A stretch of DNA of 64,000 nt. Origin: Ascidia mentula (lineage: Eukaryota; Chordata; Ascidiacea; Phlebobranchia; Ascidiidae). Position 1 is the stretch's first letter, and each line of letters begins with the position of its first letter. The stretch spans positions 10,354,001 through 10,418,000 of the forward strand of contig OX387198.1 in the NCBI GenBank assembly GCA_947561715.1, written 5' to 3'. Below, piece after piece: positions 22,662-35,732 of this stretch. The notes under the pieces were generated by a model. It had not been told where the DNA came from. It did not search any database and worked only from the letters and a program-made list of their open reading frames with translations. The translations under genes were made by a program, and so were the position numbers.

Positions 22662-25600
22662 CTGTGTATTGGTCGACACTGAAGTACTCGCTTTCCATGT
22701 GAAAAAATGCAATCTTGTTTTCCGGCGAGCGATCTGCATCAGTTGCGTTCAGTGTAAAAACAACCGAGTCGACTGACTTGTCTTCAGGGATTTCGACGAC
22801 AAACACGGATTGGGTGAATTCCGGAAGGTTGTCGTTTACGTCCTAAATTCGAAAACTATGTAAGCTTGCATGACAGAGTATTTATAAACGCCGATCATTG
22901 GTTAAATGAATATAGTAATAAAAAAGGTTTTACAAGATTGTGCGTTTGAAAACTTTATGCGAAATATTAACTCGCAATCGACGTGTGAGAGAAACAAACA
23001 AGTTTACAAATATGTTGTACTGTATGGCCGTTTTCTTTGCAATATTATGTTGCATTTGTCCATGACTGGCCAAACGTAACGCAATAGAGGTATACCTCGC
23101 AGAGTTAGGCACGTTTTTCATCTGCCACAGCAACAATGCTGGCGAAACGTTTTTGTACAGAAACATCGTATGTAGCATTGACATAATAGCTGTCAGAAGA
23201 CTACTACTAACGCAACAGCTCTGCATTATTAGACTCAGCAGGTCGAAACTGTGGCACTTTCTGCACAGCTTATTTTGCTGGGTTTTTGGAACAACAAACT
23301 TTACTTACGTCAATTACAACAGTAATTTGAGCCTCATCAAATAGATTGTGATTGGTGACATCAACCGCTTTTACACTTAGATTGTACGAGAGAGGTTCGT
23401 CGGGTTTGTCAAGGTCAATCCGACGCGAAACTCTCAGAATTCCGGTTCGTAATCCAAGACTAAATGTTCCACTGAAATCATCAGCCAAATAAAAAGTTAT
23501 GTTGGTCTTCAAACTGTCTTGGTCGCTGGTCTAAAATATAACCATAATATAAATTGTCTAGTAAAAGCGGAGAAACAAAAAATATAATTACCTTTAGCAC
23601 TACCACGGCATCACCATTGGTTTCTTCCATCACGTGCCACCGATCGAGCCAATTGGAGCGAATAAATTTTGGGGCGTTGTCGTTGAGGTCACGTACAGTT
23701 ACTCTAACATATGCGGGACGTGAATATTGATAACCCCTGGAAGGTGAACCGACTTGGGCGAAAATGCAAAGTGAATGTGACGTCATATTTTCACGATCAA
23801 GCGATTTCGTTGTGTAAATTGTCCCCGAGGTTTGATCGAGTTGAAAATGGCTACAGACACATGAGGTAAGATTGTTTCACAAATTAGCACCAAATATATT
23901 TCTGAAATAGGTTCTACTGAAATAGGAAATAGGTAAATCCGAACCTTTCGTCGCGGCAAAATTCGTATAAGATGCTGTCGTTGTACCCAGGATCGAAAGC
24001 CTGCAATATTATTATAAATTAGCGGTAGTTGTTAAAGTTCTGCAGGAGGCTTTCTATAGATTACTTGAGCACTAGTCATTGCGGGATAAGTCATTTTTAG
24101 AGCAGAGCTATACTCGTCTTTTATTACCACATTACAACTTCAAGAAACACTTAAAATTTAACAAATTTTTCCAGGAAAAAAATAATAGCACCAAAGGAAT
24201 GAGCAGATTCCTTACTTGTACAGTTCCAACAGTGGAGTTTGGCGGAAGGTTTTCATCAATATCAAAATAAAATTGTGTTGCGTTGAATCTCGGTGAGCTA
24301 ACACGTGGTTCCACAACCGTCACACGGACTTGTACAGCGGTTGCCTGGAGCAGCAACATTTTTACTTCAGTACATATAAGTTGTTTATCTCGTAGCGCAT
24401 AACTCACCTTTTCACCATCAGAAGCTTCAACCCTAAATATGTGCTCGTTTCGGAGATCTGTAGACAAAACATCGCGGGTTCGAATCTCGACCCAAACACC
24501 TTCATCAACCACTTCAAATGGCAATAATCCATTGCTGTCTTCGTCGATCAATTTGTACGACAGTTTACTAGAGATATCCGGGTCTATGGCGTGTAATGCC
24601 ATCACAGTGGTGCCAGGAAGAGCCAATCTGCTCACTTTTGCTTTGTATAAACTTTTTTCGAAGACGGGTGCGTTGTCGTTGACGTCATCAACCGTCACTT
24701 CGACCAGGCAAAAGTCCCGCCTTAGTTCAATAAATATTATTGTGCCTCAAAAATTGCTAATAAAAATGAGTTTTGCTATATGTATATTACCAATGTACGG
24801 AAAAGGTTGATCATCATTATAGTTTAATCTCGCGGTTCGAAATCGTTTTGGCCTGGGCACCCCTTTTCTCTTCAAAAATATCCTGACCCACCAGAATTTA
24901 ATGCTTACTACTTACATTTATGTTTTAGCAGTCAAATGGAATCGTCCAACGGGGAAACGCGGGCCAAGGCAACTAAGTACTCTAATTGCAGTAACCTTTC
25001 TTGAGGATCCGATGCCACAACAAGTAAGTTGTGTGATTGACTGAGTTCAGCGTCGGGGTCACCAACAAGAATCACTTGTCCAAGATCAGAAACGTCAAAC
25101 AGTCCTTCACCCCCATGAATGGAAAAGGTGATAACATTGTTTCTTTCGTCTCGGTCTTTATCCGTGGCGTTAAGCTGAAGAAATGTCACCAATTCAAGTA
25201 TATTGTGACATACATTACGTCACAATTAACGCTGACAGAATGTAAGAAACGCTTAACATTTACATTATTTTACTTGATAATATGGCGCTGGTGTACCAGT
25301 GCAATAGAAAGTTGAAATTGCAAAGTTCTAATGCTCAAAAATAATAAATAAATACTAGCATTCCTTTTTGTTTCCCCAAAAGATTTAACCTGAGAGCTTT
25401 GAAAATGAAGGTTTTACCAAAGTCAACAATATGTATTGAGAAAGCAAACAACGACAATTAAAAACGCCACCTTTGTAATTACTCCTCCAGATGTTGCATT
25501 TTCTTTAACGACAATAGAGACTGTTTTGACAGTAAACTTGGGCGAGTGGTCATTAACATCCCTAATGCTTACAGTGAGAATTTGCATTTCGCTTATTTGA

Positions 25601-28600
25601 TGTTCCAGTGTGTTCCGTTCCTTTACGTAAACCTGTCAAAAACAATTAAGCAAACTGAGAAAGATAAAATAACTTATTACCGTCAGTTTGTTGTGTCTGC
25701 TAGTTCCTATATTCTCACCTGAAACGTCATTTGACCAAATTTTTCTGCATCCAGTCGAGAGTTATTGGCAACAACTATTTCTCCTGTGATTTGTTTGATA
25801 GAAATTGTGTCATTTGGAATTAGAAAGTATTCAAACTCTGTCGCTGCATCCTGTGGGTCAACATAATAGTTACGTAAAACGCAAACGTTACTATTGTCAG
25901 TGGATTTCCTAATGCATGAATGTGTAATAGTAACTAATAAATGAATGACTGTAGACCGATTGATAAGATATATGCGAAACCGATTGATAACAACCTGTAC
26001 TGTGTACACCAAAATAAATAAAAATATTCAAGCAGTATTTATCAATGATGTGTCAAACAGCAATATTATTCTCAATTTCTCTAGCAAGGCAATATTGCCA
26101 CAAGGAAAATTACACATAGCTCCGCTTACAGGATCTGTTGCGGTTATTCGGGTGACGTATGTTCCAGGTGCAGAGTTTTCATCAAGGGTGACGTGGAAAG
26201 ATTCGAGCGTTGCGATTGGACGATTGTCATTTACGTCATCAATCTCAACGACCAATAGACACACGTCAAATTTCTCTTCATCATCCACTTGCGACGCCTG
26301 CAAAATTCACGAATTATGGCACACTATTATCACTGATATCAACAAAATGAATTTGCTTGCCTTAACTAACAGCGATACTGAGTTTGAAGATTCACGGTCC
26401 ATTGATTTCACCATGGTAACCACTGCAGTTGTGTTGTCAATCGCAAAGTGGTCGTAATATTCTGAAACAGACGAAAAAGCATGCATGCCATGAAAGTAGA
26501 AAACAGAAGAGAATGTAAGTGGAAACGTTTTACTGCGTTAGTAAACGTGGGTATCTCCCTAAACGCAAACTTGTCATGTTTTTTACGATTTTTAATTTAA
26601 TTGCAACATTCGACCTCCGTAAAAAAGCAATAAATGTCATGATCACTACAAAAATTGCATCAAAACACATATCAATATTGGAATGAAACGGTAAAAGACT
26701 TTTTGTCATATTGGAATGAAACGGTAAAAGACTTCAGAAAAGTGATCATAACATACAATAGATTCACTGACATCGTAGCCAAGGCCTTGCAGCCGAGCTG
26801 AATCAGACACAGATCTGAGTCAAGAGATCAAGCGTGTAACACTTTTGCATACGATAAGATATGTACATAAAAACAAAAAATATGCAAAGGTCAACCGGCA
26901 ACATCTTATACACCACAAAGACATTCACTTATAAACACGCCACAGCATCGACCAGTTTCTGGTAATCGTTCAGTTCGTTGTGGATATGCACAGATATGCG
27001 GGCATAAAGGACGCCCTGGATTGCTTTCATCGGGATCTCGATACGATGTTCGTGGAAAAGCCGATTTTGTATCAATTCGGCGTCTTCGTATTTTACATCT
27101 CGTCCTTCGTAAAATCTAGATGGCAGAGCCACGCACGACATGGAGCCTACATTGGGTAGAATCGGATGAAGTTAATTGAGTGGTTTGAACTACTTGCAAT
27201 CGTGAAAAATACGGCAAACTTTGTACGTTGACTGAAAAGTGTAAAAAAAACTTTTTATGTTGTTGGTACTTAAAAATTTTCACTGCATGTTACAATGCAG
27301 TATGTTAACGTTATTTAAATTTGTATTTCTTTATTTTTAAGGATGATGTATGTTGTCAAGTGTAATAAAGGTATAAATAAAACGCACAAGTAGAGACACC
27401 GTCCTTGTCGTGCGTTTCCACAGGGGCAAGAGTACGGGATTTCCAGGCTGTTGTTAAAAGCTGCACAGCGACGAGCATTAGGCTGCGGATTTGGGCTCGT
27501 ATGACATCGGGACCAACGGCATTAAAGAAGTTTAGGCAACACTGAAGCCCCAGAATGGACGAAAAGTCTCTAAGACCTGCACAGAAAAATATTGATTAAA
27601 GTACAATAAGCTACACCTACGCTAAAATCTTTCATTAATTCGAAGAAATCTCATTTAAAGACAAAAAATTGTGTTTTTGATTTTCTGGAAACAAATTGGG
27701 TTTTCCCCAATGAAACATCACAGACCACAAACATTATAGATTGTAGAAATATAGACAACTACCAGTATTTGATTATAACATTTTCAAAAGAAATATGCCT
27801 TGCCTACTATAGATATTCATGATCCAAATATAGGGTATGGTTCTCAAAGCGTCGCGACGCCCTTGTGCGTTGTTTCGGGTGTCCAAGGGCGTCGGGTGAA
27901 AATTTTAACGAAGAAAAATGGAGGTAATTGACAAGTTAAGCCATCCTTTCGCGATTGAAAACTGTCGCAAGTGGCGTTAATCTTTTTTAAATTGCGTCGC
28001 TCGCGAGAACCACAATTATTGGCATTTAAGCGGATTTGTAAGTCTTTATTTTGTACAACAATTACATGTGTTCAAAAAATCCTGCCCAAATTCGAGCAAC
28101 ATTATTAATATTTACCAGTAAACGTATGCTCCGAATGGAAACCACTTTTAAATCCGTGGGACACACTAAGTGCACCGATGTTTTTCTGGTGTTCAGGTTT
28201 TACGTACAGTGCCGCGCATCCTTTGGGCGAGCAGAACCATTTGTGTGTGTTTAACACATAGTAGTCGGCGCCCAACTCAGATAGGTTCAAATCCACGGAG
28301 CCAAGGGCATGGGCGCCATCAATCAAAATAGGAACATTTCTGAAGAAGAATTGCTGTCACATAAAGTGGAAAATATACAGGCAAGTTTGCTTAAAAGATA
28401 AAAGTTTCAATTGCTACAACAACAAAAGGGCAACTGCTAAAGTTTAAGCATAATTATTTGTGGACCTCAATTCCACCAGTTTATTTTTAAGGTTAAACCA
28501 GTCAATTGTTTTGCAAAAAAAGCAGGCAAGTTATTAATCCAAATATTTAATATTTTTTGGGCTTGTAACGTTATTCGTTTTCTGTGTGTAAAACACTATT

Positions 28601-31600
28601 ACTGTTGTAGTATGATTTCACAGTGTGATTGGACATATTTACACTGCCAGATAAAAACTCCTCCTGGGTAGTTTGTATGTGGTTCACAGAATAAAAAAGT
28701 TACATCAAATAATCAACACATAGTAGGTTTTGGCAATGAATATTGATGCATTCACTGATTCACACCAAACCAACACACCAAATTACAAAATTCATTCATC
28801 ACTTTACCTTTCATGGCATATTTCAACTAACTTCCTGACAGGCAATACAAAAGGCATGTTGCTAGGTATGTGGCTGAACAATGCAAGTGCTGTGCCGGGT
28901 TTCAAAGTTCTTTCCACCAGCTCTACCACTGCTTCTGTTGTTTCGAGAGGAAACTGCAGGGCTTCCACCTGTACTTTTGCACCGGTCGTTGCACAAACCT
29001 TACTCAGGGATTTCTTTACAGCACCTACATCAACAAAAGTAGAACAAGGCCAAATTGCTAAAATACTTTGTTATTATTCTTACCATACACAGTGTTTAAA
29101 TGATAAATAACACTTTGATCATTTAATTCCAAACTGTTTAAAACAGAATTGGTTCCGACAGTAGCATTTTCAGTCATCACAAAATCAGTGGGCTTGCAAC
29201 CTGCAAGATCATAAAAAGTTCAATAATGTTACAGTCACCATGTACAATTCTATGAGAGATCTACCTATAAATTTTGCTAGTCTGTATTGAGTGTGTACAA
29301 TCTGTGGAAACAGTTCCCTGTCAATGAATTTTACGGGTTCTCTTTCAACATAGCACTGAACATCCTGGGCAACCTTTAAAGCTTCTTTGAGTACAGCACC
29401 GAAAGCACCATGATTCAGAAAGGTAAAGGCCTATAAAATTAAGGAGAAACCTTGTTAAAAGATATATATATATAAAGATGTACAAATTCCTTATTTTTTA
29501 TTTAAACTTACATTATCCAAAAGAAAATGCCTTTCTTTCATTGTCCTGCCAAACTGAGGAGTATTAGTCTTGTAGTTTTGAAAATCTGGCAATTCCACAG
29601 GGAAATCAGGTGGAACGTACTCATCTGTCTATATATTTAAATTTTTAGATTGTAGCCCACCTTTGAGAGGTAAAAAGTAATCAAATGTCTCACCTCTGCA
29701 GCTTGCAATTGCACATCTATGTTGGAAGAATGAAAGGAGCCAAATGACCGGGAAACATAGGCAGTCTGGTTTGGTGCAGACATTTTATTTACAAATCAGA
29801 TATAAAAGTCGTATAAAAATCAACTGAAATGGAGCATGTTACATTTATGTGCTGATTTTTCAGGTACAAATTGCATTTTAGAAGTAGTATTACAAATACA
29901 GGTAAATATTCCTTATTTGCACATTAATATCACAACAATTCCAAGAGTTACACAACAAACTTTCAGTTTAAGCTATGTCAGAATTGCAGAAACTGCTTCT
30001 ATACCTAATTGACAACTAACCAAATTATTTAAACATCTCATCTCACTTATACGGTCGCTCAGTTGGTCACAATAATTTTGATGACTAATCATGTAACTTA
30101 CTATCATTTCCTCAATTTAAAATTATCTGTACAAATACCTGCTTTAACTTTGACCACGTTAAAGTTTAACATTGCCTTTGCAGCGAAGTCATACTTTAGC
30201 ATAGATTAGCAAGAAAACGCAGCGTGACAATGTTTAGGCCAATCTATAACAGCAAACTAATCAATGACGTCGCTGTTTTACTTTATTGCAGTAAAACAGG
30301 GGCCTACCCCAAAACTAGGGAAATTCCCGTTTGAACAAATAGAAATATAATATAATCCAATTTTTAAGTTATCATTATCAGTTCAGATAAAATATGTAAA
30401 ACCACAACTCCGATTACAAAACCATTTAATGCAGGACAAATTTTCCACCTGTTTCATTTAATATCGAGAAACTTATGAGCGAGTTGATAGAGAGATCTTG
30501 GTCAAATGCTCTTATGTCTCTGTTAACTTCAATCGGCTGGTTTAAAAGAGTACCCTGGTTAAAACAAAAAACTTTCCGTAAAGTGCTGGTAATGTGCCAA
30601 AATAGTCAACTTCACCTGGGGCCCTGCAGTTTCCGTCACTCGGCTTTTATACACATGGTTTTCGAATTTAGGTGTTCTGTCATCTGCGTCAAATACAGTA
30701 ACTTTCAGAACTGAAGTTGTATTAAGCTTTGGCAGGGTTTCGGTGTTCTGCAAAGGGAATCAATACATTTTTTTTTCGTTTATTGCAATTGTATTTTGCT
30801 TTTAATTTCCCACCTCTGCTGTAATTTCGAAAGAGTAGTCATGCACACTCAACATATCGTAGTCAAGTTTCTTTTTGAGAAAAACTGATCCGGAATACCC
30901 AGATGTTGTTATATCAAAGAATGCGTTTTCCTGTTAAAAATGTCTTAAACTTTATCGAATAAAACGTACTTCCAAAGATGCCAGAATATTTTTTCTACCT
31001 TGGGCAGTCGAAGGGTGACGATAGCGTTCTCGTTTATATCGTTATCTTCAGTTTCTACTAAAAATATTGTCTCTCCAATCTCAGTCGATTCGCTTATACG
31101 AATGGAAGCGGGGAGATTTGTGAACCTTGGAGGGTTGTCGTTGACATCCACGACTCGTATAATAAGAGACAACCTCACCTGTCATTACACAATTTATTAG
31201 TCAAGAAGAGGCAAAAATTTCAGATACGCAAGCCGCATACTCACAGGTTGCCCTGCTCCATGTCTACAATGTAAAGTCATTTCCTTCACGTTATCTCCAT
31301 TCTAAAGATATTGTACACGTCATAAAAAATGTTAAACATATTTTGTTGTTTAGACAAGTGCTGGTTAAGGTTATAGCTATATATATGCTTGCAAAAATTT
31401 GCATCACTAATGATGGTAATTGCACAGACCTGTGCTTTTTAATTTCGGGATGATTACTGTTTTGGATCAAATGCGTTCGTACCTTGGTTGCCAATTTCTT
31501 ATTCTAGATATGCCAAAATCATCACAATAAAAGGTTTTATAAAAAATATTGCTTTGTGTACAAACTCGTCAATTGCTTGCGAGGACTTACAACCCACTGG

Positions 31601-32719
31601 CACAAACTCGAGGAAAAACACATGGCCACATTCTACTTCGAAACAAGATAGCAGTTTAGCCTTTTACATAACACTGCAACCTAACAAAGCTCATAATTCT
31701 CCAAGAAAAACGGTGTACTATGCACTTATTTTGGTTACAAGGGAATTTCAAGGGAACATGGTTAAAATCCTAAAATAAGTGGTAGTAAGCAAAGCATATA
31801 AATACATCGTAATCAAACTGTTGATGTTGCGTGATAATCAGCTCGTTGCCAACTCGTTCCATTGTGAAATCAACAGCAGGCGTATTATCTTTATTGGTTA
31901 ACCACATCGGAGAATCAGCTTCGGCTTCAGAGTTTCTGATAAGGCTCAAGTCATACCTCTTTATCACAGTTCCTATAAATTAGCGCGATGAAAAGATGCA
32001 TAGGGAAAATAAGAAGCCTTACCTGGCGGGTTGTTTTCGTGAGCATCGAGGTTCATTTCGTTTCTGAAACGCCGTTCAAATCGACCACAGAAAGAATCTG
32101 CACACAACATAATTTCCTAAGCAATATAGTCTGACAACATCGGTTAAAGTTCTGCTACATTTTTATGTCTTACTTAAAAGTTCGTGTACAGGGGTGGTTT
32201 GGGTATAACATGATTTCCACATCAGAAACAACGACAGAACCCGGTATAAACGTAACATGCTTTTGTTTATTGATCAAAGTATCTGCTATGCTTCAGATGT
32301 TGTCACAAATTCACACCAACTACTTTTACCAGTCAGGTTCTGTAACTGTCAAATTTTAATTAGTAAACGCTGGTTTTCTACGTGCAACTTATCCTGAAAT
32401 CTATGTACACACTTCCTCTTCAAGCGCTCCACTGTGATATACGTCATGTTACGTTTGGAACAAACCGTCGACTGTTCGGTGCTGAACATTGTTAACCGTA
32501 GCCAAGTATAATTGAATTGCGTTGTATCATTGGAAAACGACTCCCAATTTCGCCCAGTACCATCCCACAACAGTACTTCAAATCCTTCTCACTCTCCACT
32601 TGAACCGGGACGCGAGCGTGGATTTTCAAATTGAAATGTTTTCGCTGCAGCCGATTCATCGCGTCTCCCTTTTCAGCAATGTTGGGCACACATGTAATTG
32701 AGTTACTTCTTGTGCTAAC
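22662..32719 (-). CDS. Cadherin, N-terminal block: extracellular cadherin repeats
   Basis: Exons, high to low: 32593-32719, 32023-32097, 31806-31972, 31245-31301, 30999-31178, 30814-30930, 30616-30747, 30449-30536, 26361-26461, 26130-26297, 25719-25850, 25471-25632, 24996-25174, 24408-24720, 24216-24344, 23945-24000, 23592-23850, 23309-23530, 22662-22842; every junction is in phase. The first repeat reads HARVPVQVENSFCGRF then ENNPPGTVI. Linker motifs: DVNDNPPRF, DADDRTPKF (degenerate), DVNDNRPIA, DVNDHSPKF, DVNDNAPVF, a lost one (EPRVSSPRF), DLNDNAPKF and DVNDNLPEF. The intron 30449-26461 holds a whole aminotransferase gene. The donor after 26361 is GC (gcaagc). No membrane helix or stop follows 22662; the leftover base there is completed correctly by the exon at 14449, so the block most likely continues into the 5971-14449 block. 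Signal peptide and first exon(s) upstream of 32719 were not found. Confidence 0.85.
26670..26736. repeat. Direct duplication of about 30 bp
   Basis: Two adjacent copies containing tattggaatgaaacggtaaa, separated by a few bases, in the cadherin intron downstream of the aminotransferase gene. Confidence 0.8.
26929..29783 (-). CDS. PLP-dependent class V aminotransferase-fold enzyme (isopenicillin-N-epimerase-like)
   Basis: Eight exons, 29694-29783, 29512-29628, 29265-29430, 29084-29200, 28808-29024, 28116-28339, 27388-27576 and 26929-27146, give a complete 445-residue protein starting MSAPNQTAYV. Family features: the early FLNHGAFG loop; ENATVGTN for phosphate/cofactor contacts; IDGAHALG with Asp243 and His246 of the PLP site; and NTHKW, whose Lys269 is the expected Schiff-base lysine, followed by SPKGCAALY. 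Family members act as cysteine desulfurase/lyase- or epimerase-like enzymes; the substrate here cannot be told. No signal peptide or membrane helix is seen, so it is probably cytosolic. All catalytic features are intact, so this is not a retrocopy (it has introns) or an obvious pseudogene. It lies on the same strand as the cadherin, within one of its introns. Confidence 0.92.
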
Positions 32720-34159
32720 CTAAAAATTGTGTTACTTTGTTTTCAAAATTGTGTTGATGTTTGTTTTACACAAATAAACACAAGTTGTTTTAAATTTCCA
32801 GTCGCTTATTTAAAAAAAAAGTTTTTTTTGTTAAGGGCAAAAGTATGCCTAATTGTACAAAAAGCAATGTGATAAACGTGGATATTGTGGAGCAATGACG
32901 TTGTTTCAATTCAGGGTGTTGCGCTACGCATTATAAAGCCACAAAGGCAATAATGCAACAAACCAATACATACCGAAGCGAAATAACATGTGTGTCGGGT
33001 ACGCAGAAGATAAGTAATCTATTAAAGTACTGTACAATCATTCCGTGCAAGTTACTTCAAGCCATTAGTTGTTTAACAATTACATGAGTCAATATTTGAC
33101 TTAGTCTGCAGGCAGCACCTCCCGGTACTAGCTGTGCAGTAAACGCAAACAATGTTTAAACCAACGCCCACGAGAGTAAAGTCCGAGGCTTCTGCGACTA
33201 TACTTGTCTGCAATATTTCATTGGGAATGATTACAGCATTTAATAAATTTATTGCACATAATAACAAAACACCATATATTGTTGATCATGCAGAAAATAT
33301 AACCAAATTACCGACAATGTTTTGGGAAAACTAATTTGCTCAATTTTTTGCCTGGAATTTAAATCGCCATTTCATAATAACTGCGGGCAATTCGTAAACA
33401 ACAGTGATGCAGCAGGTATACGCAGGAATGGGGTTATTTACAAAGCAAGTCAATTAAAATATTTACATTTCTTTATAGGGCCATGATAGAACTGTACAAT
33501 ATTTACAGAGTTATTGCACGTGTACCCGACGGAAGCAAGAAGCTTTTCCCGAAATATACGAAAAATCTGAGCGTATATACAGAGTATGTATATACATATG
33601 AGATATATCGATGCCACGACGAAAAGATGAGGATTTAAAAGACAACATGTCAGTTACTACTAATATATACAAAAACATCGGTCGTGGTCAATTGCATAAG
33701 TGCCCGTGTGCTCAAGCTGCCTCGTGGAACGAAACAAGTCCGATTACTAAATGGCACATGTTCATAATGCCAGCTAAAATATATCGACCGAAGTCCTACT
33801 TACAGGGCTCCATTACATGCTAGCATACAATAGCTGCAAAAATTTGATGCAAGAAGTAATTGTTTCCGTTAAAATAAAGTTGGTTGCAGTAAGTTGCATA
33901 GAACCGAAAAATACCGAGGTTTTAAAGAATTAGGCGTTCAAGTGTAAAGCGTATATGTACAAGAATCGAGCAGACATATTACAGCTGCTGCCACCTAACA
34001 CTGATCGGTCGTATGCGATTAACAAGGTTGCTAAAACACTGCTGCCGAATTATTCCAATACTGTTGTAATGATGTTGCGTTCTACATAAATGAGCGATCA
34101 TCAGTAACCATACGTCCTTATGAAGTCCGTTGAAAGAAGTAATTCCATTCGTTTGGCAT
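32720..34159. other. No gene recognised; probably upstream region of the cadherin
   Basis: The missing first exon(s) and signal peptide of the cadherin should lie here or further away, but no candidate with a clear signal sequence and matching phase was found. A possible spliced segment on the minus strand around 33160-33225 has an acceptor-like ttgcag but no other support. Confidence 0.4.
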
Positions 34160-35732
34160 CTACCGACGGGGGTACCCTGCAACGAAAACAGCATGATTTT
34201 CATTTGTTCACACGTCCAAGTATTAGGAAAACGTCACTGTCTGTTACCTGGTTGCGGGTAGCCTGGGTTAGGGGGGTATGGGTAACCGGGCTGAGGTGGT
34301 CTCGCCGTTCCGGTCGGGTAGCCAGGAGCTGGTGTATAATGCTGTAAATATAAAGAAAGTGATGTAAGGATTGTGGGATGGCTGAAGGTGGCTGTTTACA
34401 TAAATTGGCTTAGTCTACTGTAAGCTATTATCGTCTTTTACGTCAGGCAAAATTACCTTTCTCATTCAAAATGTCCTAATGTATACATACACATATAAAA
34501 CGTAAAAGAATTCCATACATGTACAACGTGGACGTCGGTGTGGGGTCTTGGTCCGTGGTGATGGTGATGGGGCGGCGGGGGATGATGATGGTGGTGAACG
34601 GGCGGCGGTGTGTGGATGTGATGTACAGCGTTGGCAGCAGAACGGTTTGCCTGCTCTCGCCGGTGTGCGTCGTCAGCTCTGGAGAGAAAAAAGATTTATT
34701 TTAGGCACAAACGGAAAACCTGAGCATTTACAGTCGGAGCAAAAGGCAAATCGGGTTACGCCTCCAGCGTGACGTAATGTCCGGTGGAGAGCAAGAAAAA
34801 TACCTCCGCATTTGCAACCTGCGTCACGTCAGCTATCCTTTGTTATATTACCCGCACCAAGGCTAATTAACGATTAACGGGTCGTAAAACGGTAGTTACA
34901 TTTACCCGCGGAGTGTGTGGTTATGTATCAAATCGTATGATGAAAGACCTAATTGGTTTTGCATGCAATCATGATTAACGAAAATACACATATATATATA
35001 TTCAGCGGGTGTGCTTTAAACCGTAGGATTTATTTTAGTTATGAACATAGAGCCATTTCTTGACATTAACAAAGCAGCATTGTTTATTTCAACAATTTAT
35101 CCAGAACAGCAAATCCTGACTTACACTATCAGTATTACCCTTGGTAATCAAAGTTTAAACTCAGGACTGTAACCAAACATCTATTACAGCCAAAAGTTGA
35201 ACTACAGCTAGTGTATATTTAATACCACAACAACGTGTACATAACACTCTATTACAAACTTATTTACATATTCTTACCTGTGATGGGCAGCGTTGGATTT
35301 GGCTTCCAGTCTCACCGCCTTCCCTACGTCGCCATGAAGAGCTGCGTTCACCGCCCGGTTGTGAAGCCTCTCCTCCCGACGTTCCGCGCGCATCTCTTGC
35401 TGTTAAATCGTAAAACTGTAAAGCGGAATCCTTTTTCAGTCGTACCTATGAGAGACCGCGCGGACGTCGTATGAAAATGCCCATCCGGTGCCAGGCATTG
35501 TTCGGATTCAAAACCAGGCCCAGCTTTGCGGATAGGCCGCCAATGGCTACTTGGTACGCGCCGGGACGCGCAAAACTTCAATACAAAACAGAATATTTCC
35601 GGCTTCTTCTACCCACACAGAGAGCCTACAGCATCGTGACGAACTGCTTCAGCAACAAGTAAAGCATTGATCAATTAAAACGTGGCTTACCTTATGCGCC
35701 TTGTTGGCCTCTTGTCTCAAATGCCGTTCCAT
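34160..35732 (-). CDS. Small basic protein with His/Pro-rich core and GYP-repeat C-terminus
   Basis: Five exons, 35691-35732, 35278-35399, 34519-34678, 34248-34341 and 34160-34176, give 144 residues with consistent phase. Order of regions: MERHLRQEANKAHK start; an Arg/Glu/Ala-rich, probably helical segment (RAERREERLHNRAV...); a His/Pro block with two runs of five histidines; then PGYP-type repeats ending PQPGYPRR and stop. No signal peptide, membrane helix or Cys. The design, a charged helix plus a low-complexity His/Pro/Gly/Tyr tail, suggests a scaffold or condensate-type protein or metal-binding tail; no family is recognised. The 3' end of exon 3 could be 34525 instead of 34519 without changing the frame. 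Confidence 0.65.

Noticed and set aside
32360..32592. Apparent frameshift in the first cadherin exon, with a second open frame continuing downstream (EVLLWDGTGR...)
   Set aside because: A good donor (gtgaga) at 32592 leaves one base that is completed by the exon at 32097, so the second frame is intronic and no frameshift is needed.
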